DNA of 10,335 nucleotides. It comes from Prevotellaceae bacterium (GTDB lineage: Bacteria > Bacteroidota > Bacteroidia > Bacteroidales > UBA932). The notes below the pieces were generated by a model. That model did not search any database. It had not been told where the DNA came from and was given only the letters and a program-made list of their open reading frames with translations. The stretch lies in contig JAIROF010000196.1 of NCBI GenBank assembly GCA_031257655.1, forward strand, positions 1 through 10,335, read 5' to 3'. Positions 1 to 5,139 of the stretch are shown one piece after another. Positions within the stretch are counted from its first letter, which is position 1, and every line of letters starts with the position of its first letter. Made by a program: the position numbers and the translations under genes.

Positions 1-142
1 GTTTGCAGCCACAACTTGAAATCAAAAATTTTGATTTCAAGATTTTCCATTCCTATTTGCTGATATCCAGCTCGTTTGCCGCCAAATCTTGAAATCAAAA
101 ATTTTGATTTCAAGATTTCTTATTCCTATTTGCTGAGTTCCA
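1..142. repeat. Two tandem copies of a 73-bp-period repeat, each with a near-perfect palindrome
   Basis: Positions 1-69 and 74-142 match at about 61 of 69 bases. Each copy begins GTTTGC and ends near TATTTGCTGA. The centre of copy 1 (15-41) is a perfect inverted repeat with 13-bp arms and a single A between them (left arm CTTGAAATCAAAA). In copy 2 the arms extend to 17 bp (84-100 and 102-118). The palindrome is fully conserved between copies while the flanks differ, which suggests the stem is the selected part. The array touches the window edge and may continue to the left. It resembles REP-like intergenic palindromes, but I do not recognise a named family. It could also act as a bidirectional transcription barrier. 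Confidence 0.85.
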
Positions 143-221
143 TGTGTTCCACCGTTACTTGTGTGAAGACCATCTAAATGATCAATTACGGTGAAAAAAA
201 TGAAGTTTTTTACATTTTACA

Positions 222-328
222 GTTAGACCTCACCCCCGGCCACTCTCCAAAGGAGAGGGGTGGCTTGCGCCGAAGTTCGAGTCCCTGCTCCCCTCTCCTT
301 TGGAGAGGGGCTGGGGGTGAGGTCTAAC
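222..328. repeat. MITE-like inverted repeat, 39-bp arms, 29-nt loop
   Basis: The arms at 222-260 and 290-328 are complementary at 37 of 39 positions, with outer ends GTTAGACCTCACCCCC and GGGGGTGAGGTCTAAC. Each arm holds a smaller palindrome, CTCTCC-AAA-GGAGAG (or its complement), so the folded RNA or DNA would be a long hairpin with cruciform-capable sub-hairpins. There is no room for a transposase. C/G-rich palindromes of this kind (CCTCACCCCC...CCCTCTCC) occur dispersed in many bacterial genomes and create spurious peptides; assigning this copy to that class is from memory. It lies 30 bp past the stop of the neighbouring outer-membrane protein gene and could end that transcript. Confidence 0.8.
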
Positions 329-358
329 AAATGATAGAACACAAAACTACCCAGAAAG

Positions 359-913
359 CTACCTCAAAAAGAAGTAAGCCAGCGAAATTTCGGCGCTGAC
401 ATTTCGGGCAGAGGCGGCGCCGCCTTTTGCTACGCTGCGCATTCCCTTGCCGTAGGATGCGGAAAGCTGAAAATACCGCAGCTCTACCCCGCCGCCAAGC
501 TTGAGGCCGTAGTCGGTTTTAGCGTAGCTGACGTCGCTTTCTTCGCGCCCGTAGGTGCTCACGTTCACCAGAAAGGCGTAGTAGGGCGCCGCAAAGATGT
601 ACGGAATAACGTTTCCAAAGTTCAACAGGTAGCTCACCCCAACCGGCAGCTCAAGGTACTCCAGGTGCCCGGCATGCTCACCCTTCCGGTTGTAGAGGAT
701 TTCGGGCTGCACCGCAAAGCCGCCAAACGAAAATTCGGCAAGGTAAACGTTGAGCGCCAACCCCGCGTGGTACGAGCTGCTCCAGCCGTACGCTCCGCTT
801 TCCGGCTGCTGCCGTTGCACAAAAGTTCCACCGGCTTTTGCGCCCACCGAAAGCTGTCCGTACAGCGGGGCAAAAGTAAAAAATGTCAGGCATATCAGCA
901 AAAAACGCTTCAC
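359..913 (-). CDS. Outer-membrane beta-barrel protein, PorT-like family
   Basis: This 184-residue protein is probably a small outer-membrane barrel. Residues 1-19 form a clear signal peptide: MKR, a hydrophobic stretch LLICLTFFTFAPL, then YG before Q. The mature part consists of short alternating segments rich in Tyr, Phe and Gly. Examples are FAVQPEILYNRKGE near residue 67, a motif typical of the PorT/OMP_b-brl_2 group, then LEYLELPVGVSY near 84 and YGLKLGGGVELRYF near 136. The chain ends in AYFFLR, an aromatic C-terminus usual for barrel insertion. The start codon is GTG. In-frame codons upstream reach a stop without an ATG, and the signal peptide fits this start. Its promoter is not obvious in the 55 bp upstream, and the preceding gene ends in a terminator-like hairpin, so it may have its own weak promoter. 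The specific ligand or role is unknown. Confidence 0.82.
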   Translation of the reverse strand: MKRFLLICLTFFTFAPLYGQLSVGAKAGGTFVQRQQPESGAYGWSSSYHAGLALNVYLAEFSFGGFAVQPEILYNRKGEHAGHLEYLELPVGVSYLLNFGNVIPYIFAAPYYAFLVNVSTYGREESDVSYAKTDYGLKLGGGVELRYFQLSASYGKGMRSVAKGGAASARNVSAEISLAYFFLR

Positions 914-961
914 ACAAGGGGTTGAAAATGAAATTATGTTTTACTTAACTCTTATCCTAAA

Positions 962-985
962 ACCGGCATCAGGCTCGATGCCGGT
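962..985 (-). terminator. Terminator-like hairpin at the 3' end of the GH16-fold gene
   Basis: ACCGGCATC (962-970) pairs perfectly with GATGCCGGT (977-985) around a 6-nt loop, a 9-bp stem. On the minus strand the stem is followed by TTTTAGG, a short U tract. The last codons and the TGA of the upstream gene lie inside the hairpin, which is compact but not unusual. It would separate the GH16-fold gene from the barrel-protein gene. Confidence 0.6.
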
Positions 986-1979
986 AGGCTTTTACCCAGC
1001 TGATCTCGAGGGTTGCGGGAGTGGCCAGCTTAGGCTTGCCGGTCACGCCCGACGAAAAGGCAATGTAGAGCGGCTCATCGACGATGTTGGGCGCCGAAAA
1101 GAGCTCTACGCCGTTAACTGTCCACACCATGCGCTCCTTGCTCCACTCCAGCGCAACAACGTAGGCGGTATTTTTTTTCAACAGACCTCGCCTCCACGTT
1201 TCAACGTACCGCAGCTCCTCGCCTGCCTTTTGCCCGGCGGCAAAGACGCTAAGCTCGAGGCTGGCGCCAAGGCGCAGGACGTTCACGTGCGGCAGCATTT
1301 TTCCCGTTCCCAGCCAAAAGGAGTGGTAGACGCCTTTCTGCGGGTTGCGGAGCTGAATTTTCGCCTCAATTTTGCCCAGCAGCTGCGCGTGGCTCTGCGC
1401 CGTGTTGACGATGCCTGCCGTATACTCGCGCTCTATGGGGGCAAAGCCCAGCTGAGCGCCAAATCCTATGCCGTGCGCACGCTCCCGCTTGACCAGCATT
1501 TTTAGCGCATGGTTGGATACGGTGAGGTTGCTGCCGTCGGTGTAGATATGGTTTTCGCTTGAGGGGGAGTAGAGGGTTTTGATGGCTGCGCCCACCAGCG
1601 CCGGATGGGGTTTCCACTTGGCGCTGTCTAAGGTTTGCCCGCTGAAGTCGTCCTCAAAAACGAGCTCCCAGCGGGTAATTTCGTGAAAATTATCGGATGA
1701 TTTTTGCAGCTTGAAGAAGGTCGCCACTTCTTGGGATTTTCGCAGCCCGATGAGCTCGCGCTTCATGGCGCTCCACGCTTTTTTTGAGATTCCGGTTTGC
1801 GCGCGGGGCGTGGAGAGCTGCATTGCCAGCTCCTGATAGCGCAGCAGGTTGGGGGTTTGCTTTAGGGAGAGGTATTTTTCATGCTTTTTTTCAAGCGCAG
1901 CACGCCGCGCCTCATACTTTGAAGTGCTCGTAATTCCACCGGCGAGGTGAAATCGCAACCGTTTGAAGAAACCAGCCAT
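969..1979 (-). CDS. GH16-fold (concanavalin-like) protein, probably catalytically inactive
   Basis: This 336-residue protein has two parts. Residues 1-100 are charged and likely helical, with a Lys/Glu-rich stretch near 20-40, and match no family I know. Residues 103-334 look like the glycoside hydrolase 16 beta-jellyroll: WELVFEDDFSGQTLDSAKW (104-122), EYTAGIVNT (185-193), LGKIEAKIQL (201-210), YHSFWLGTG (218-226), then W286/NGVELF and a final LEISWVKAYR. In active GH16 enzymes the FW..G strand is followed by E-[I/L]-D-x-x-E, where the two Glu are nucleophile and acid/base. Here the aligned stretch reads HVNVLRLG (231-238), so His, Asn and Arg replace Glu, Asp and Glu. No signal peptide is visible, and an in-frame TGA two codons before the ATG prevents N-terminal extension. 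I infer a non-hydrolytic, possibly glycan-binding or structural protein, apparently cytoplasmic. A different family with the same fold is the main alternative. Confidence 0.72.
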   Translation of the reverse strand: MAGFFKRLRFHLAGGITSTSKYEARRAALEKKHEKYLSLKQTPNLLRYQELAMQLSTPRAQTGISKKAWSAMKRELIGLRKSQEVATFFKLQKSSDNFHEITRWELVFEDDFSGQTLDSAKWKPHPALVGAAIKTLYSPSSENHIYTDGSNLTVSNHALKMLVKRERAHGIGFGAQLGFAPIEREYTAGIVNTAQSHAQLLGKIEAKIQLRNPQKGVYHSFWLGTGKMLPHVNVLRLGASLELSVFAAGQKAGEELRYVETWRRGLLKKNTAYVVALEWSKERMVWTVNGVELFSAPNIVDEPLYIAFSSGVTGKPKLATPATLEISWVKAYRHRA

Positions 1980-2012
1980 AGCTCAATAGAAGTAATTTCA
2001 ACGTAAGGCAAT

Positions 2013-2047
2013 CCCTCTGCACCGCGCCGGAGGGCAGGTACAGAGGG
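2013..2047 (-). other. Stem-loop between regulator gene and GH16-fold gene
   Basis: CCCTCTG (2013-2019) pairs with CAGAGGG (2041-2047). After one mismatch ACC also pairs with GGT, giving a stem of 7+3 bp around a 13-nt loop. It lies 36 bp after the regulator's stop codon. No T tract follows on the minus strand, so it is a weak terminator candidate, or a transcript-stabilising or attenuating structure. The rest of the 103-bp gap shows no convincing -33/-7 promoter. Confidence 0.35.
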
Positions 2048-2082
2048 CTACCTCTTGCTTGATTTGCGCAGAAAACGTTGGC

Positions 2083-2778
2083 TTAGCCGATTAGCTTAAA
2101 GCCTTTTCCGCGCACGTTGATGATCTGTATCGACGGGTCTTCCTTGAGGAACTTGCGCAGCTTGGTAATGTACACGTCCATGCTGCGCGCGTTGAAGTAG
2201 GTGTCGTCGTTCCAGATGGTTTTGAGGGCAAAGTTGCGATCGAGCACCGCGTTGCGGTTGATGCACAGCTGGCGCAGGAGCTCGGATTCCTTTGCGGTGA
2301 GCTTTTGCTCTGCTCCGCCTTCCTTTACCAGCGTTTGCTTGGTGGAGTTGAAGGTGTAGAGCCCAATCTGGAATACATCCTGATTTTGCGAGGAGTTTTC
2401 GCCGCGCGTACGGCGCAAAATGGCTTCTACCCTGTACAGCAGCTCTTCGATGCTAAAGGGTTTGGTCATGTAGTCGTCGGCGCCGGCGGCAAAACCTTCC
2501 AACACTTCTTCCTTCATCGACTTTGCCGTGAGGAATAAAATGGGCACAACGCTGCTCAACATGCGAATTTCTTTGGCAAGGGTGATGCCATCCTTTACGG
2601 GCATCATAACATCCAAGATGCAGATGTCATACCGTGCCCTTTGAAATCCGGAGAAGGCGCGCTCTCCATTGGGGTAGAGGTCTATCTCATACCCTTTTAC
2701 CTGCATATACTCTTTCAAAAGCATACCCAAGTTTTCATCGTCTTCGGCTAATAAAATACGTGCTTTACTCTGTTCCAT
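2083..2778 (-). CDS. rprY: OmpR/PhoB-family response regulator, RprY-like
   Basis: This 231-residue DNA-binding regulator is phosphorylated by a sensor kinase, probably the one encoded just upstream. The receiver domain (about 6-122) shows the acidic pair D13/D14, the phospho-acceptor D56 in CILDVMMP, T84 in LFLTAK, and K106 in the KPF motif. The winged-helix output domain (about 136-229) includes LTAKESELLRQL, the recognition-helix region ARSMDVYITKLRKFL (197-211) and the terminal wing INVRGKGFKLI. The length is standard for the family. The sequence style closely resembles RprY of Bacteroides; the symbol is by recognition, not alignment. The ATG at 2778 is the natural start. A 152-bp gap with a terminator-like hairpin and a probable promoter separates it from the kinase gene, so its expression may be partly independent. 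Confidence 0.93.
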   Translation of the reverse strand: MEQSKARILLAEDDENLGMLLKEYMQVKGYEIDLYPNGERAFSGFQRARYDICILDVMMPVKDGITLAKEIRMLSSVVPILFLTAKSMKEEVLEGFAAGADDYMTKPFSIEELLYRVEAILRRTRGENSSQNQDVFQIGLYTFNSTKQTLVKEGGAEQKLTAKESELLRQLCINRNAVLDRNFALKTIWNDDTYFNARSMDVYITKLRKFLKEDPSIQIINVRGKGFKLIG

Positions 2779-2828
2779 AGTTCTTTTTTTTGTTTTTAAT
2801 TAAGGGATTTGTGAAACTAACTTTAGAT

Positions 2829-2860
2829 TAAATATAAGAGATTTTTTTCAATTATACAAA
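2829..2860 (-). promoter_or_regulatory. Probable Bacteroidota promoter upstream of the response regulator
   Basis: Read on the minus strand there is TTTG (2860-2857), a 20-bp spacer, then TATATTTA (2836-2829). This matches the Bacteroidota sigma-ABfr consensus TTTG-N19-21-TAnnTTTG in all but the last base. It lies 51 bp before the regulator's ATG in an AT-rich stretch. The placement after a terminator-like hairpin supports it, but AT-rich DNA gives chance matches. Confidence 0.4.
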
Positions 2861-2884
2861 TACGTAAACGCTCTACTTTAGTAG

Positions 2885-2911
2885 AAAAAATGGCTGCCGC
2901 AATTGCGCACC
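2885..2911 (-). terminator. Terminator-like hairpin after the sensor kinase gene
   Basis: About 20 bp beyond the kinase stop codon the minus strand reads GGGTGCGCAATTGCGGCAGCC followed by A and then six T (2890-2885). The arms pair imperfectly (GG.TGC.GC with GC.GCA.CC) and enclose a perfect 10-bp palindrome CGCAATTGCG at 2898-2907. The T tract suggests rho-independent termination, perhaps leaky. A competing pairing, GCACC with GGTGC further upstream, could change the fold. Confidence 0.4.
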
Positions 2912-2930
2912 CGAAACGTCAGGTGCAAAG

Positions 2931-4550
2931 TTAATAATTATTCGTAGTTTTAACGTGGTCGTTTGTATTTTTTAACGATTCTGGTATCAAAATTTTGAAT
3001 TTGCTGCCTTTTCCGAGCTCGCTTTCCACCCAAATTTGCCCGCCATGCGCCTCCACAATCTTCTTTACGTAGCTCAAACCCAGCCCAAAACCTTTTACGT
3101 CGTGGCGGTTTCCGGTGTGCACGCGGTAGAACTGCTCAAAGATTCTTTTTTGGTCTTCTTTGGGGATGCCAATGCCGTTGTCCTGCACCTGAATGAGCAG
3201 CTTGCCATCTGGGGTGTTTTTGGTTTGCACCTTTATTTCCGGCTCATTTTTTGCGTACTTCAGCGCGTTGTCGATGAGGTTTGCAAAGATGTTCGAGAAG
3301 TGCACTTCGTCGACCTCAACCGCCGATTGCTTTGCGTCAAAGCTGCAGGTTACGGAGGCTCCGGCGTTGCTTACCTGCAGGTTGAACCCGTCTATCACCT
3401 TTCGCGCGATGTCGTGAAAGTCGCAGGTTTTGACGTTGAGGCGCAGGTGTCCGTGCTCAAACATGGCCAGCTGCAGCGTTCGCTCTACCAGCAGCGACAG
3501 GCGCTTGGTCTGGGCGAATATCATCCCCGAGAGGTAGGTGTAGTTTTTTTTCTCGGCGGGGATGTTTGGGTCGTGCAACATTTCGGAGGCAAGCGTAATG
3601 GTTGCAATGGGCGTTTTGAGCTCGTGGGTCATGTTGCTCACAAAGTCGCTCCTCATCTGCGCCAGCTTGTCCTGCCGCATCAAGGCCCACATTACGCCGG
3701 TAAATACCGCCAGCACAACAATCAGCAGCGCCATTGAGGTGACCAGCGTAGCCCCGATGGAGAGGAGGATGTAGTACTTTTTTTGCGGAAATGATACGCT
3801 CAAAAAGTAGCGCTCGGAGAGCAAATCGTTCGGAAAAAGCTGCCTGACGTAAACATCTTTTTCGGGCGCTAACCCGGTTTGCTCGCCAAAGAGGAGGGCT
3901 CCGTCGGCGTGGTAGACCCCGAATTTAAATCCGAGGTTGAGGCCTCGCTTGCGAAACTCTACGCGCATGAGGGAATCGAGCTTTTGGACGGAAATTCGCT
4001 GCTCGATGGGCACCTCTACGCTAATGATTTTTTCGACGATATTATCTACCAGCACCTTTTTGTAGCTGAGCTTTTCGTCCATTTTTATTTGCTCTGCCGA
4101 TCGCTTTGGCTGGCGCTCCTGCCGGTCGATGTCGAGCAGGATGCTGTTGAGCTGCCCTGCAATGATCGAATCGCTGATGGGGGCAAAGCGCTTGCCTACG
4201 GAGCTGGAGTCGAACAGGTCGACGACAAACTGCTGCTGCTCCTTGTAGAGGGAGCGAATGCCGCTTCTGCTAATCTTGAAAATAGAGCCGCCGGTGGTAT
4301 TTTCTTCCTTCATCTGAAAGGTGGGCTTTCCTTTTTCGGGGTCTTCTACCAAGTTGTCGATAATCTGGTAGGCGATTTCGTTTTTTTCCATGTCGTCCAC
4401 CAGCTTGTCGAGCGAGGTGTTGACGAAGTTGTTGAACTCGCCCTCCTTTATTTTGTGCGCTTCGCCTATCCAAAACAGCTGAAAAATCACTAAACACAAC
4501 GCCGCCGCAACGGTCGCCGCCCCAAGTATAGGTATTAACTTCTTTACCAT
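2931..4550 (-). CDS. rprX: Membrane sensor histidine kinase, RprX-like
   Basis: From the ATG at 4550 this is a 539-residue inner-membrane kinase that senses an envelope signal and phosphorylates a response regulator, most likely the next gene. TM1 spans about 5-27, a periplasmic sensor domain without a recognised fold about 30-257, and TM2 about 259-290. The cytoplasmic part has the H box SNMTHELKTPI (H309), the N box ANLIDNALKYAK (N428), the G1 box DNGIGI (457-462), the F box FEQFYRV (471-477) and the G2 box GFGLGLSYV (487-495). All key residues are present, so it should be active. There is little room for a HAMP domain between TM2 and the H box, as in RprX-type kinases. The frame stays open to a TTG at 4631, but that would add a non-hydrophobic leader and sits inside a consensus -7 box, so I reject it. 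The pairing and symbol are inferred from gene order and resemblance. Confidence 0.9.
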   Translation of the reverse strand: MVKKLIPILGAATVAAALCLVIFQLFWIGEAHKIKEGEFNNFVNTSLDKLVDDMEKNEIAYQIIDNLVEDPEKGKPTFQMKEENTTGGSIFKISRSGIRSLYKEQQQFVVDLFDSSSVGKRFAPISDSIIAGQLNSILLDIDRQERQPKRSAEQIKMDEKLSYKKVLVDNIVEKIISVEVPIEQRISVQKLDSLMRVEFRKRGLNLGFKFGVYHADGALLFGEQTGLAPEKDVYVRQLFPNDLLSERYFLSVSFPQKKYYILLSIGATLVTSMALLIVVLAVFTGVMWALMRQDKLAQMRSDFVSNMTHELKTPIATITLASEMLHDPNIPAEKKNYTYLSGMIFAQTKRLSLLVERTLQLAMFEHGHLRLNVKTCDFHDIARKVIDGFNLQVSNAGASVTCSFDAKQSAVEVDEVHFSNIFANLIDNALKYAKNEPEIKVQTKNTPDGKLLIQVQDNGIGIPKEDQKRIFEQFYRVHTGNRHDVKGFGLGLSYVKKIVEAHGGQIWVESELGKGSKFKILIPESLKNTNDHVKTTNNY

Positions 4551-4628
4551 ACCCGTTACACTAAATTTATACTGTCCGCCCGGCTGAAAAAATGCCTCCC
4601 CTGACGGAAATCTTCCAATATCATTGTG

Positions 4629-4657
4629 CAAAGATAAATATTTTTTTGCAATACAAA
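4629..4657 (-). promoter_or_regulatory. Bacteroidota-type promoter of the sensor kinase gene
   Basis: On the minus strand TATCTTTG (4636-4629) matches the -7 consensus TAnnTTTG exactly. A -33-like TTTTTG ends at 4654, with a spacer of 17 bp, slightly shorter than usual. Transcription would begin near 4622-4625, leaving a 5' leader of roughly 75 nt before the ATG at 4550. The box overlaps the TTG at 4631, which rules that codon out as a start for transcripts from here. Confidence 0.62.
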
Positions 4658-4763
4658 AATAACCATAATATTTTTACAACAACTTTTTTATTTTAGGGAG
4701 GCAATAAATCCCCAAATGCTGCGTTACGCTCCACCGGCGAAGCGCACGTGGAATTTACCTGCC

Positions 4764-4790
4764 CAAGGCATGGAAATGCCTTACGGCGAA
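4764..4790. repeat. 27-bp direct repeat, copy 1 (contains a hairpin)
   Basis: This segment matches 4992-5018 at 24 of 27 bases. Within it AAGGCAT (4765-4771) and ATGCCTT (4776-4782) form a perfect 7-bp stem with a GGAA tetraloop. It lies 10 bp from the start of the hexamer array. Confidence 0.7.
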
Positions 4791-4799
4791 GGTTATACC

Positions 4800-4954
4800 G
4801 ACGTAGACGTAGACGTACACGTACACGTACACGTACACGTAGACGTACACGTAGACGTACATGTACACGTAGACGTACATGTACACGTAGACGTACATGT
4901 ACACGTAGACGTACATGTACATGTACATGTACACGTCAACGTCAACGTCAACGT
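4800..4954. repeat. Hexanucleotide tandem array (about 26 units of NAYGTN)
   Basis: The array runs in exact 6-bp register as GACGTA, CACGTA and CATGTA units, ending with CACGTC and AACGTC. From 4854 to 4907 an 18-bp higher-order unit (GACGTA-CATGTA-CACGTA) is repeated three times without error. Two stretches, 4813-4841 (29 bp) and 4909-4936 (28 bp), are strictly alternating purine-pyrimidine. The units also contain the self-complementary words ACGT, GTAC and GTACATGTAC. The function is unknown. It lies 140-300 bp upstream of the kinase promoter and downstream of the adhesin gene. Confidence 0.93.
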
Positions 4955-4970
4955 GGGGTTTTACCCCACG
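4952..4970. other. Perfect 8-bp-stem hairpin at the edge of the hexamer array
   Basis: CGTGGGGT (4952-4959) pairs perfectly with ACCCCACG (4963-4970) around a TTT loop. It starts inside the last hexamer. No T tract follows on either strand, so it is not a standard terminator, but it is the best-formed structure downstream of the adhesin gene. Confidence 0.6.
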
Positions 4971-4991
4971 CTGGGATGGTGGCCGCCCCTT

Positions 4992-5018
4992 CAGGGCTTG
5001 GAAATGCCTTGCGGCGAA
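4992..5018. repeat. 27-bp direct repeat, copy 2
   Basis: This is the partner of 4764-4790, with three substitutions. Two of them fall in the left arm of the small hairpin and weaken it. The two copies have the same orientation and lie on either side of the hexamer array. Confidence 0.7.
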
Positions 5019-5036
5019 CGGATGTATTCGTATTTA

Positions 5037-5136
5037 TCGACCGAAATCGACGGAAGTCGACGAAAGTCGATGGAAGTCGACGGAAATCGACGGAAATCGA
5101 CGGAAGTCGACGGAAATCGACTGAAGTCGACGGAAG
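5037..5136. repeat. Ten tandem 10-bp units, consensus TCGACGGAAR
   Basis: Ten units of exactly 10 bp follow without a gap. Every unit keeps the TCGA palindrome. The remaining six bases vary only by single substitutions (for example CCGAAA, CGAAAG, TGGAAG, CTGAAG). The array ends three bases before the adhesin stop codon, so it forms the start of that gene's 3' untranslated region. The 10-bp period is close to one helical turn. Confidence 0.93.
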
Positions 5137-5139
5137 CAT

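Larger units (their letters stand above)
4632..5139. other. Gene-poor, repeat-rich intergenic region between adhesin and kinase genes
   Basis: This 508-bp gap holds no credible gene. From left to right it contains an AT-rich promoter zone (to about 4700), a 27-bp repeat copy with a perfect small hairpin, a 155-bp hexamer array, an 8-bp-stem hairpin, the second 27-bp copy, and a 100-bp decamer array that ends three bases before the adhesin stop codon. Long open frames on both strands arise only because the repeat units lack stop codons. They encode low-complexity peptides such as alternating Asp-Val/His-Val. Confidence 0.75.

Noticed and set aside
750..1505. Plus-strand frame of 251 codons across the barrel-protein and GH16-fold genes
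   Set aside because: It is the complement of two genes with clear domains, has no signal or motif, and spans their intergenic terminator.
4551..4631. Extension of the kinase to the TTG at 4631
   Set aside because: The codon lies within a consensus -7 promoter element, and the added residues are polar and precede an already complete N-terminal membrane segment.
4800..5136. CRISPR-like array
   Set aside because: The units are 6 and 10 bp and contiguous, with no spacers and no cas genes. They are simple tandem repeats.
4948..5139. Minus-strand 63-codon frame starting directly after the adhesin stop (TAA-ATG)
   Set aside because: The adjacency could suggest coupling, but the peptide is only the decamer array read in three frames (repeating SVDFRRLPS) plus intergenic repeat sequence. 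No domain or conservation signal is visible.
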